A DNA stretch of 12,875 nt from JANRIZ01 sp033764445 (GCA_033764445.1 JANRIZ010000039.1:1-12875); one strand, 5' to 3'. Positions 6,855-12,875 are shown, counted from the stretch's first letter. The notes: generated from the letters alone by a model not told the origin. Translations and numbers: made by a program.

Positions 6855-6868
6855 GCGGAGCCCCCGCT
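6854..6868. terminator. Small hairpin spanning both stop codons of convergent genes
   Basis: AGCGG and CCGCT pair around AGCCC in the 12-base gap. The stem touches the TGA of the efflux gene (6852-6854) and the TAG of the NusG-like gene (6867-6869, minus). It is only 5 bp and has no T-run, so its role in termination is uncertain. Confidence 0.25.
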
Positions 6869-7412
6869 ACAGAACCCTGAGCAGGGCGGCATCCACGTCG
6901 ATCGAAACAGCCCGACCCACCAGATCCACCTGCACGACAAAGGTCTGACGGTCCTTGTGGCAGACCACATACCCTTCCAGCCCCTTGAGAGGCCCCATGG
7001 AAACACTCACGGTCGCCCCGGTCTTGAGATATTCGTACGGCTCCAATGTGTACGGTCCTTCCAACGCGGTTTTGACCTGTTGCAGCTGCCGCAGCAGGAC
7101 AGGCTCCTCCAGCGCGGTGACCGGGATCATCCCCGCCACGTGTGCCCGCAAACGCTCGTTTTTGACATCCTCCGCCGTGAGCCTGGCAAAAAGGTATCCC
7201 GGGAACAGGGGGAACCGGGTGCGGTAGTGGCGGACCCGGCCCCGTCCGGACCGCCGCTGCTGCGGCTTTTCATACAGGGGCAGAAATACGGGGCGCCCGA
7301 GGGAGGAGGCCAGCTCCGCGGCCTTTTTTTCCACCCGGGGACGCGTGTGCACGACAAAACATCCCAGTCCGGAACCCGGATTCTTTGAAAAAAAATCAGT
7401 CTCTTCACACAT
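6867..7412 (-). CDS. NusG paralogue / RfaH-UpxY-type transcription antiterminator
   Basis: A 181-residue protein with an N-terminal NGN domain (about 17-110) containing CFVVHTRPRVEKKAAELASS (18-37), FLPLYEK (43-49) and RFPLFPGYLFARL (66-78), the classical NusG/RfaH landmark. A C-terminal KOW domain follows (about 128-175) with LKTGATVSVSMGPLKGLEG (129-147). Specialised NusG paralogues bind RNA polymerase and let it read through long operons, often for capsule, LPS or exopolysaccharide. That this is a paralogue and not housekeeping NusG is inferred from its isolation: no secE, rplK or rplA is adjacent. A longer reading frame exists upstream, but the ATG at 7412 is chosen because AGGGAGGG sits just before it and the NGN domain follows at the normal distance. 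It may act on the polysaccharide genes at the left edge, but nothing in the window proves this. Confidence 0.88.
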   Translation of the reverse strand: MCEETDFFSKNPGSGLGCFVVHTRPRVEKKAAELASSLGRPVFLPLYEKPQQRRSGRGRVRHYRTRFPLFPGYLFARLTAEDVKNERLRAHVAGMIPVTALEEPVLLRQLQQVKTALEGPYTLEPYEYLKTGATVSVSMGPLKGLEGYVVCHKDRQTFVVQVDLVGRAVSIDVDAALLRVL

Positions 7413-7415
7413 GGA

Positions 7416-7423
7416 CCCTCCCT
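7416..7423 (-). promoter_or_regulatory. Strong Shine-Dalgarno site setting the NusG-like start
   Basis: On the minus strand AGGGAGGG lies 3 bases before the ATG at 7412. It is one of the best ribosome sites in the window and decides against the upstream in-frame ATGs that would add 47 non-conserved residues. Confidence 0.7.
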
Positions 7424-7541
7424 GATTAATGCAAGTCCCCACGCATGGAAAGCCTGATGATTGCGTCGGTGGCCGGGGAGCCCTTGAATTTTTCCATCCC
7501 CGTGTCATCTTTGCCTCCACCCCCCCTGCTGATCCGCCGCC

Positions 7542-8687
7542 ATGCCCCCACAAAATTTCTACACGGAGCTGCCGCCTTTTTCCGATTTTTTCGGGATCAC
7601 CCTAAACCGGCATTTTGAACCGGTCCCGGAGGACTGGCTGGTCTTCATCACCGATGTCGCGGGGTCCACCCGCGCGGTGGAAGCCGGACGCTACAAGGAC
7701 GTCAACACCATCGGGGCCGCCTCCATCACGGTGGTGCAGAATGTGCTGCCGTACGATTTTCCCTACGTTTTCGGCGGCGACGGCGCCACCCTGCTGGTGC
7801 CCCCCGGAGAGGCGGACCGGGTGGGCGGGGCCCTGCAACGGCTGCAGCTGCTGGCCCGGAAAAATTTCGGGCTGGAATTGAGGGTGGGACGGATTCCGAT
7901 CCGCGACCTGTGCCGGGACGGCAAGGAAATCGAGGTGGCCCGGTACCAGCTGGTCACCGGTCGATGTGTGGCCATTTTCCGGGGCGGGGGTCTGTCCGAG
8001 GCGGAAAAACGGCTCAAATCCCAGCCGGAACAATACGCCCTGCCGGGGGTGACGGAGGGAAACATCGACCTGACGGGGCTCTCCTGCCGGTGGAACCGCA
8101 TTCCCAACCAGCGGGGACGGATTCTCACCCTGCTGGTGCTTTCCCGGCGCACACCTCCCAACCCGACCTATGAGGCGTTCCTCCGCTTCCTCAACGGGGT
8201 TTTCGGGGGCAACATCAATGCCTCCAACCCCGTGAATACGGACCGGCTGCAATACAAAAGTCTCCGGGAATGTCTGCGGGAGGAATGCCGCTACACGGGG
8301 TCCCGCTGGAGCCTGCCTTTTTTGAAGCGCCTGGTGGAAATCGTGGCGGCGGTCCTGATTTTCCGGTATCGTCTGCCGGCCCTGATTTTTGACGCGCCTC
8401 GCTACCAGGCCTCCATGCGGGTCCATGCGGACTACCGGAAATTCGACGATATTTTGCGCATGGTCATCGACTGCTCCCCGGCGCAGCTGGAGGAGGTGAC
8501 CCGGTACCTGCAGGCCCGCCACGCGGAGGGGGAGCTCTATTACGGTCTGCATGAGTCGGACGCCTCGCTGATGACCTGCTTTTTTCAGGACGCCCGGGAC
8601 GGGCAGCACATCCACTTCATCGACGGGGCCGAGGGCGGCTACAGCATGGCCTCCAAACAGCTCAAAGCCCAGATGGCCGCCCCCTGA
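7542..8687 (+). CDS. DUF3095-family protein with nucleotide-cyclase-like N-terminal core
   Basis: A 381-residue cytoplasmic protein that I match to the DUF3095 family, members of which are sometimes annotated as adenylate cyclases. The N-terminal half shows LVFITDVAGSTRAVEAGRYK (33-52) and YVFGGDGATLLVPP (75-88). The spacing and residues recall class III cyclase and GGDEF folds, where the first Asp (D38) and the Asp of GGDG (D80) would bind metal. The C-terminal half has RFLNGVFGG (about 217-225) and, near the end, LHESDASLMTCFF (344-356), with no domain I can name. Catalysis is unproven; the cyclase link rests on motifs only. No transmembrane segment is convincing: one hydrophobic patch near LVEIVAAVLIFRY may be buried. 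The gene precedes the ABC exporter by 59 bases on the same strand, so it may share its promoter. No clear Shine-Dalgarno is visible. Confidence 0.8.
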   Translation: MPPQNFYTELPPFSDFFGITLNRHFEPVPEDWLVFITDVAGSTRAVEAGRYKDVNTIGAASITVVQNVLPYDFPYVFGGDGATLLVPPGEADRVGGALQRLQLLARKNFGLELRVGRIPIRDLCRDGKEIEVARYQLVTGRCVAIFRGGGLSEAEKRLKSQPEQYALPGVTEGNIDLTGLSCRWNRIPNQRGRILTLLVLSRRTPPNPTYEAFLRFLNGVFGGNINASNPVNTDRLQYKSLRECLREECRYTGSRWSLPFLKRLVEIVAAVLIFRYRLPALIFDAPRYQASMRVHADYRKFDDILRMVIDCSPAQLEEVTRYLQARHAEGELYYGLHESDASLMTCFFQDARDGQHIHFIDGAEGGYSMASKQLKAQMAAP

Positions 8688-8706
8688 GAAGGGTCCGTGA
8701 TTTTCC

Positions 8707-8738
8707 ACTGTTCACCCTATCCTGTTCCCTGTTTACTG
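8707..8738. repeat. Degenerate heptamer tandem repeat (CCTGTTC-like)
   Basis: The 59-base gap before the exporter is filled by 7-base units: ACTGTTC, ACCCTAT, CCTGTTC, CCTGTTT and a final ACTG. The second unit is strongly diverged. The period of 7 is clear by eye. It sits directly upstream of the exporter start, so it could affect spacing or translation, or be a neutral dispersed simple repeat. Confidence 0.5.
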
Positions 8739-8746
8739 GCCGCTTC

Positions 8747-10585
8747 ATGAACTGGTACGTGCGTCTCCTCAAATACCTGGCCCCGTACAAGGTCCGTTTT
8801 GCCGCCGGCCTGCTGTGCGGACTGTGTTATGCGGTCATGAATGGCGCCATCATCGCCGTCACCAATCTGGCCACGGGTCTGGCGTTCCCCGGCGGGAAAA
8901 CCTCCGCCTCCGACGCAAAATCCTTCACGCTTTTCCCGCGTCTGGATGCCTGGCTCGACCAAGTCAAACACTCCCTTTCGGACTCCCTGCTGGGTCCGCT
9001 CCAGCCCTCGACGGGAACCTACCCGCTCAAAACGGTCATTCTCATCGCCCTGCTCATCCCGGCGGTCTTCGCCCTGCGGGGTCTCTTCAACTACCTCAAC
9101 AACTATCTCCTGAGCTGGGTCGGGGTCCGCACGATCATGGACATCCGCAACCACCTCTTCAGTCACCTCCAGAATCTTTCCATCGCCTTCTATTCGACCA
9201 GCTCCACGGGCGATCTGATGAGCCGCATCAACAACGACACGGGCAACGTGCAACGCGCCCTGGTCAATCTCGTGGCGGACCTCGTCAAACAGCCGCTGAC
9301 CCTGCTCATCGGTTTTGTGAGTCTGATCGTGCTCGACCCCACGCTCACCTGCCTGGCCCTGATCACCTTCCCGCTGTGCCTGGTGCCCATCTCGATTTTC
9401 GGACGCAAGGTGCGGCAGGACAGCCGGGCCACCCAGAAAAATCTCAGCCAGCTCAACGCACTGATGCATGAGAGCTTCACGGGCATCCGTGTGGTCAAGG
9501 CGTTCGGACGCGAACACGATGAAATCCGGAAATTCCGCGACAACTCCAACAGCCTGATCTACCACTCCATGCGCATCGTCCGTTCCAGCAACATCACCAG
9601 CCCGATCATCGAGGTCATGGGGGCTCTGGGCGTGGGCCTGGTCCTCGTGTACGCCACCCATGCCGGGATGGAACCAAAACATTTTTTCACCTTCATCGCC
9701 GCCATGTTTGTCATGTACGCACCGCTCAAATCCCTCAGCCATATCCATCTCACGCTGCAAAACGCGGCGGCGGGGGCGGAACGCATCTTTGAAATCCTCG
9801 ACAAGACCCAGACGGTGGAGGATGCCCGGGACGCCCGGGTGCTGCCCCCCATCTCGCACGAGATCCGGCTCGAAAACGTCCGTTTCGCCTACGCCCAAAA
9901 ACAGGTCCTGCACGGGATCAGCCTGGTCATTGCCCGGGGAAGCTTCGTGGCCCTGGTCGGTTCCAGCGGCAGCGGCAAGACCACCATCGCCCATCTGCTC
10001 CCGCGTTTCTACGACCCCACGGGGGGCTCCATCACCATCGACGGGATCGATCTGCGCCATGTCACCCAGCACTCGCTCCGCGCCCAGATCGGGATTGTCA
10101 GCCAGGAAACGATCCTCTTCCATACGACTGTCGCCCAAAACATCGCCTACGGGAAACCCGACGCCACCCGGGCCCAGATCGAACATGCGGCCCGCATCGC
10201 CCATGCCCACCACTTCATCATGGAAATGCCGGGGGGTTACGACGCGGAGGTGGGCGAAAAGGGGGTGCAGATTTCCGGCGGCCAACGGCAGCGTCTGGCC
10301 ATCGCCCGCGCCATTCTGCGCGAACCTCCGATCCTCATTCTCGACGAGGCCACCAGCGCCCTCGACAGCGAGAGCGAACGGGCCGTGCAGTCGGCTCTCG
10401 ACGAGGCCAGTCGCGGACGCACGGTCATCGCCATCGCCCACCGACTCTCGACAATCCGAAATGCCGACCGCATCGTCGTCCTCGACCAGGGGCGCATCGT
10501 GGAGTCCGGCCGCCACGAGGAACTCCTCGCCCAGGCCGGCGCCTATGCCCGGCTCCACCAGCAGGTCGCCGCCGATCCTCTCTGA
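8747..10585 (+). CDS. MsbA-type ABC exporter (fused transmembrane and ATPase half-transporter)
   Basis: A 612-residue half-transporter, slightly longer than typical MsbA (about 580). The N-terminal half has six likely membrane helices (about 17-40, 94-112, 178-196, 198-218, 283-303, 311-328). The loop between helices 1 and 2 (41-93) is unusually long. The ATPase half is complete: A-loop Tyr382, Walker A GSSGSGKTT (405-413), Q-loop Gln453, signature SGGQRQR (510-516), Walker B ILILDEATSALD (529-540) with Glu534, and the switch His565 in AHRLST. It would dimerise and pump a hydrophobic substrate across the inner membrane. A lipid A-core flippase role is likely from overall similarity, but peptide or drug export is possible. 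It lies between the DUF3095 and Fur-family genes on one strand. The ATG at 8747 has no clear Shine-Dalgarno. Confidence 0.92.
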   Translation: MNWYVRLLKYLAPYKVRFAAGLLCGLCYAVMNGAIIAVTNLATGLAFPGGKTSASDAKSFTLFPRLDAWLDQVKHSLSDSLLGPLQPSTGTYPLKTVILIALLIPAVFALRGLFNYLNNYLLSWVGVRTIMDIRNHLFSHLQNLSIAFYSTSSTGDLMSRINNDTGNVQRALVNLVADLVKQPLTLLIGFVSLIVLDPTLTCLALITFPLCLVPISIFGRKVRQDSRATQKNLSQLNALMHESFTGIRVVKAFGREHDEIRKFRDNSNSLIYHSMRIVRSSNITSPIIEVMGALGVGLVLVYATHAGMEPKHFFTFIAAMFVMYAPLKSLSHIHLTLQNAAAGAERIFEILDKTQTVEDARDARVLPPISHEIRLENVRFAYAQKQVLHGISLVIARGSFVALVGSSGSGKTTIAHLLPRFYDPTGGSITIDGIDLRHVTQHSLRAQIGIVSQETILFHTTVAQNIAYGKPDATRAQIEHAARIAHAHHFIMEMPGGYDAEVGEKGVQISGGQRQRLAIARAILREPPILILDEATSALDSESERAVQSALDEASRGRTVIAIAHRLSTIRNADRIVVLDQGRIVESGRHEELLAQAGAYARLHQQVAADPL

Positions 10586-10643
10586 GCGGGGAGACTGTTT
10601 CGGCTGGCCATGCGGCCTGTCTTGGCGCACTGTGGCCAGACAC

Positions 10644-11084
10644 GTGAAAGCCCTGCCCTCCCGAGTCGAATCCCTTCTCAACGAATGCCGCAAACACGGT
10701 CTGCGCCGGACACGCCCACTGGAAACGGTTCTCACGGTGCTGGCCGCCGGCAACACCCCGATTTCCTGGTCCCAACTGACCCGGGAAAAATCCATCAAAG
10801 AGGCCTGCGACCCGGCCACGGTCTTCCGCCTGGTCACCCGTCTGGAAAAGGCGGGTCTGGTCCGCAAACTGGGCACCCACAGCCGCAGCATCCATTATTT
10901 TCTCCATGTTCCCGGCGATGACCACCACGACTTCCTGGTCTGCTCCGAATGCGGGGTCATCAAAAGCATCGACATCGCCTGTCCGGTCGAAAAGATCGAA
11001 CGCGCCATCGAACGCTCCTCGGGCTTCAAAAATCTCTACCACGAACTGGAGTTCTACGGGCTCTGCCCGGAGTGCCAGCCCTGA
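10644..11084 (+). CDS. Fur-family metal-responsive transcriptional regulator
   Basis: A 146-residue protein from the GTG at 10644; another GTG at 10632 would add four residues. No ATG is available in this frame near the domain start, so a GTG start is needed. The N-terminal winged helix covers about 5-88, with DPATVFRLVTRLEKAGLVRKL (56-76) as recognition and wing region. The dimerisation part holds DDHHDFLVCSECG (92-104) and the final CPEC (141-144). The two Cys-x2-Cys pairs (C100/C103, C141/C144) form the structural zinc site. The HHD segment is the family's metal-sensing region. Whether it senses iron, zinc or peroxide cannot be decided. It lies 58 bases after the exporter and may be co-transcribed; control of this operon is possible, but I see no clear Fur-like palindrome in the window. 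Shine-Dalgarno sequences are weak for both starts. Confidence 0.88.
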   Translation: MKALPSRVESLLNECRKHGLRRTRPLETVLTVLAAGNTPISWSQLTREKSIKEACDPATVFRLVTRLEKAGLVRKLGTHSRSIHYFLHVPGDDHHDFLVCSECGVIKSIDIACPVEKIERAIERSSGFKNLYHELEFYGLCPECQP

Positions 11085-11105
11085 GGGCCGCTGCAAGGGA
11101 AACCG

Positions 11106-11118
11106 GGGGCAGCGCCCC
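11106..11118. terminator. GC-rich stem-loop after the Fur-family gene
   Basis: GGGGC and GCCCC pair around AGC, 21 bases after the Fur stop codon. It is followed by an A/T-rich stretch (ATAAAGAATTATAT) but not by a T-run, so an intrinsic terminator is plausible but not classical. Confidence 0.4.
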
Positions 11119-11136
11119 AGGATAAAGAATTATATG

Positions 11137-11158
11137 GCAAGCCCTGTAAGGGCGTTGC
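11137..11158. terminator. Stem-loop GCAA-GCCCT / AGGGC-TTGC between convergent genes
   Basis: GCAAGCCCT pairs with AGGGC plus TTGC, with one bulged G and a GTA loop, giving nine base pairs. On the minus strand it is followed by the AT-rich TATAATTCTTT, so it could end transcription of the deacetylase gene coming from the right. It may also belong to a dispersed intergenic element together with the hairpin at 11106-11118. Confidence 0.4.
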
Positions 11159-11201
11159 ATTCAGGGAGGCGCGCCCAGAGGTCCCGCACCACCAGGGAGA
11201 T

Positions 11202-11281
11202 GTTGAACGTTCGGCGTTGTGGGTTGTGCGTGCGAAAATCGGTTTTCGGTACGCTCAACGCTCAACTCCGCACTCTCAACG
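11202..11281. repeat. Inverted heptamer-repeat hairpin element
   Basis: The left arm is built of 7-base units (GTTGAAC, GTTCGGC, GTTGTGG, GTTGTGC). The right arm has the units CTCAACG, CTCAACT, CCGCACT and CTCAACG, which read as GTTGAG-type units on the other strand. The arms are inverted and pair imperfectly: by hand about 29 of 37 aligned positions match. They meet at a perfect CGAAAA/TTTTCG stem with a TCGG loop (11233-11248). The element lies between the Fur gene and the deacetylase gene and overlaps the last six bases of the latter, including its stop codon. It could be a bidirectional terminator or a REP/MITE-like dispersed repeat. Confidence 0.6.
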
Positions 11282-12262
11282 CAATTTGGACTTGGAAACT
11301 TCCATCACCGTATCGGTATCCGTCAGCCAGACCTGGGGCATTTTTTTCAGGGTTTCCAGTGTGCGCCGCAGCGCGGCGGCCCCGTCGGGCGATCCCATGA
11401 CGAAGGGATGGATGCCAATGGCCACGACGGTGGCGGGTCTGTCGGGATTGTTTTTCGCCTCGCGTGCCAGCTCACCGACATAATCCGTCCAAAGCTGGCC
11501 CATCTCACGCGCTGTCTGGTTGCGTCCGAGAAATTGGCCCATATCCACGGTCACCGGGGGATACGGAATGAGGAGGAGTCTGCCCGCGGGCGTGTCCAGA
11601 ATGGAGAGATGGTCGGAGTCCATCGCATCGAGGGTGTAGGCGATTCCGCTGGCGGCACTGGCCCGGAAGGTATCCTGATTGCCGTAGACACTGGGGCTGC
11701 TCCAGCCCTTGGGACGCACCCCGGTTTCCTTTTCGATCAGGTCGAGGGTCTGTTTGATGTATTTTTCCTGTGCGGCCAATCCCCCCGCCAACGGCAGCAT
11801 TTCGGAGGTGTTATTCATGCCGTGCGCGAGCAGGGAAGCCTGCGGGACAAGTGTCCGGAATTTTTTCCAGGCCACCGGCTGCTCGACGGGAAACAGGGCA
11901 TTCAAGGCCACACTCAGCGGCACCCGACTCTCCCGAAACACACCACCCACACGTTCGACTCCGAAATCAATGGCATAGTTCCGGAATGCCTCATTGACCA
12001 GGTCCGGCTTGCGGGCGGCCATATCCGGACGGAAATTCGGACCCTGGCCGAAACCCCAGACCTCGACATAAAGCACAAAACAAACGGCCACCTTTTTGCC
12101 CGGCTTCCACTGTTTTTGGACAAGATTTTCCCGGGAAAACCCTGTCACGGCGTCTGTCTGCGCTCCGGCGGCAATCATGCCACTGGTCAGGAGACAGGCG
12201 GCCAGGAAAAAAACGGGTCGTTGACCGGCGGGGCCCGGGACATTGTTTCTTTTAATGATCAT
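11276..12262 (-). CDS. Secreted polysaccharide-deacetylase-like protein (PuuE/NodB-superfamily)
   Basis: A 328-residue protein with a signal peptide: a basic start (MIIKR), a hydrophobic core at about 16-31 and an AGA-Q cleavage site near residue 34. The mature part fits the PuuE-like branch of the polysaccharide deacetylase superfamily: KVAVCFVLYVEVWGFG (57-72), LLAHGMNNTSEM (144-155), GWSSPSVYGNQDTFRASAASG (186-206, of which GWSSP and the T-F/R-A pattern are diagnostic), LLIPYPP (230-236) and IGIHPFVMGSP (282-292). Family enzymes remove acetyl groups from sugars, or open allantoin rings, using a metal held by Asp and His. Here H147 and H285 are candidates, but the classic Asp-Asp of NodB motif 1 is not present; VEVW stands in its place. 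Substrate unknown; a periplasmic sugar polymer is plausible. The final codons overlap the inverted-repeat element. The start at 12262 has no strong Shine-Dalgarno. Confidence 0.78.
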   Translation of the reverse strand: MIIKRNNVPGPAGQRPVFFLAACLLTSGMIAAGAQTDAVTGFSRENLVQKQWKPGKKVAVCFVLYVEVWGFGQGPNFRPDMAARKPDLVNEAFRNYAIDFGVERVGGVFRESRVPLSVALNALFPVEQPVAWKKFRTLVPQASLLAHGMNNTSEMLPLAGGLAAQEKYIKQTLDLIEKETGVRPKGWSSPSVYGNQDTFRASAASGIAYTLDAMDSDHLSILDTPAGRLLLIPYPPVTVDMGQFLGRNQTAREMGQLWTDYVGELAREAKNNPDRPATVVAIGIHPFVMGSPDGAAALRRTLETLKKMPQVWLTDTDTVMEVSKSKLR

Positions 12263-12329
12263 CCTGGGAGGTTATCCGGCCACTGTTGTTTGCCAAGTGC
12301 CAATCCTGCTTTGTGTGCGGATCCCTCCT
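12263..12329 (-). other. Short spacer between amidase and deacetylase genes
   Basis: Both genes run leftward and are separated by 67 bases, close enough for co-transcription. I see no hairpin or promoter boxes that I would call. Confidence 0.4.
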
Positions 12330-12875
12330 TCAATCAATGAGCCGGCGGGTGATGTCCCCGTAGGCGTCGATGCGCCGGTCGCGCAGAAAGGGCCAGTGCG
12401 TGCGCACGGTGTCGACCTTGTCGAGATCAATGGGTTGCACCAGGATTTCCTCCCGGTCCACGGAGGCCTTCTTCAAAATCAGTCCGCTGGTGTCGCAGAT
12501 GAAGCTCTGCCCCCAGAACTCAAGCCCGTCCCCACCGAGTCCCTCCAGCACTTCGTGCCCGATGCGGTTGGTGGAGGCGACGTAACAGCCGTTGGCCACG
12601 GCATGGGAGCGCTGGATGGTTTCCCATGAGCTGTGATGGGCGTGCCCGTACTCATTTTTCTCGGAGGGATGCCAGCCGATGGCGGTCGGATAAAACAGTA
12701 TCTCGGCCCCCTGAAGGGCGGTCAGTCGCGCCCCCTCGGGATACCACTGGTCCCAACAGATGAGCACCCCGATCTTGGCGTACCGGGTCTGCCAGGCCTT
12801 GAATCCGAGATCGCCGGGGGTGAAATAGAATTTTTCGTAGAAAAGCGGATCATCCGGGATGTGCATCTTGCGGTA
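12330..12875 (-). CDS. aguB: N-carbamoylputrescine amidase-like carbon-nitrogen hydrolase, C-terminal part (5' truncated by window edge)
   Basis: The frame is still open at the right edge, where the codons for YRK precede MHIPDDP, so the Met at 12866 is internal and the N-terminal part (about 100 residues) is missing. Two of the three nitrilase catalytic residues are visible: the Lys of YRKMHIPDDP and the Cys of GVLICWDQWYPEGAR (codon 12756-12758); the Glu lies outside. EKFYFTPGD, QGAEILFYPTAIGWHPSE, ASTNRIGHE, GQSFICD and the ending HWPFLRDRRIDAY closely match N-carbamoylputrescine amidases. These hydrolyse N-carbamoylputrescine to putrescine, CO2 and ammonia in the cytoplasm, the last step of arginine-to-putrescine conversion via agmatine. 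The usual partner, agmatine deiminase (AguA), would be expected beyond the right edge. Beta-ureidopropionase is a less likely alternative. Confidence 0.9.
   Translation of the reverse strand, partial: YRKMHIPDDPLFYEKFYFTPGDLGFKAWQTRYAKIGVLICWDQWYPEGARLTALQGAEILFYPTAIGWHPSEKNEYGHAHHSSWETIQRSHAVANGCYVASTNRIGHEVLEGLGGDGLEFWGQSFICDTSGLILKKASVDREEILVQPIDLDKVDTVRTHWPFLRDRRIDAYGDITRRLID

Noticed and set aside
7413..7553. Longer start for the NusG-like gene adding 47 residues
   Set aside because: The extension is low-complexity and not part of the NGN domain; the strong Shine-Dalgarno directly before 7412 fixes the start.
7602..8708. Minus-strand open frame of 368 codons opposite the DUF3095 gene
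   Set aside because: Mirror of a conserved gene, with no domain and no ribosome site.
8717..10891. Open frame of 724 codons on the minus strand, antisense to the exporter and Fur genes
   Set aside because: It is the high-GC mirror of strongly conserved plus-strand genes with all ABC and Fur motifs. Its own protein is low-complexity (Gly, Asp, Glu, Arg, Val) with no domain.
11129..11134. Perfect TATAAT on the minus strand after the Fur gene
   Set aside because: No -35 box lies at 16-18 bases, and it would only drive antisense into the end of the Fur gene; it is more likely the AT-rich trail of a hairpin.
11219..12340. Plus-strand open frame of 373 codons opposite the deacetylase-like gene
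   Set aside because: It begins in the heptamer hairpin and has no domain, while the minus-strand product has a signal peptide and family motifs.
1..12875. CRISPR array, tRNA, rRNA, insertion sequence, prophage or integrase
   Set aside because: I looked on both strands and found no regularly spaced long repeats, cloverleaf sequences, transposase motifs or phage proteins.

Overview
The window is about 12.9 kb of GC-rich bacterial DNA with tightly packed genes. It looks chromosomal and Gram-negative: it encodes a lipid/drug-type ABC exporter, a TolC-type outer-membrane lipoprotein, a UndP-sugar transferase and a secreted deacetylase. The mix of families (WbpM/WbpV/WbpL-like sugar genes, a UpxY/RfaH-like NusG paralogue, a DUF3095 protein, an AguB-type amidase) and the mostly weak Shine-Dalgarno sequences would suit Verrucomicrobiota or a related PVC lineage. 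That assignment is an inference and is not proven by the sequence. I see no rRNA, tRNA, CRISPR array, transposase, phage gene or replication origin.

Layout. (1) Positions 2-2481, plus strand: the end of a surface-polysaccharide cassette. It holds the C-terminal part of a CapD/WbpM-type nucleotide-sugar 4,6-dehydratase, an NAD-dependent epimerase/ketoreductase, and a WecA/WbpL-type sugar-1-phosphate transferase that would start a glycan on undecaprenyl phosphate. The last two genes overlap by 4 bases (ATGA). (2) Positions 2537-3410, plus strand: a visibly AT-richer island with a HicB-HicA toxin-antitoxin pair, followed by a 4-base-overlapping gene for a small membrane protein with a KOW-like tail. 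(3) Positions 3503-5242, minus strand: a sulfite reductase hemoprotein (CysI), convergent with the island. (4) Positions 5436-6854, plus strand: a NodT/OprM-type outer-membrane efflux lipoprotein, divergent from cysI. It converges head-on with (5), a NusG/RfaH-like regulator on the minus strand at 6867-7412, with only 12 bases between the two genes. (6) Positions 7542-11084, plus strand: a possible operon of a DUF3095 (cyclase-fold-like) protein, an MsbA-type ABC exporter and a Fur-family regulator. (7) Positions 11276-12875, minus strand: a secreted polysaccharide-deacetylase-like protein and the C-terminal part of an N-carbamoylputrescine amidase-like nitrilase that runs off the right edge.

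Functional links. The polysaccharide genes and the RfaH-like protein fit a shared role in surface glycan production, since such NusG paralogues often serve long polysaccharide operons, but they are separated by about 4.4 kb here. The outer-membrane channel has no periplasmic adaptor or inner-membrane pump beside it, and cysI has no flavoprotein subunit beside it, so both must find partners elsewhere. The least explained parts are the membrane/KOW gene fused translationally to hicBA, the DUF3095 gene in front of the exporter, and intergenic DNA carrying degenerate short-period (7-10 base) repeats at three sites. One of these sites can fold into an imperfect hairpin of about 80 bases.
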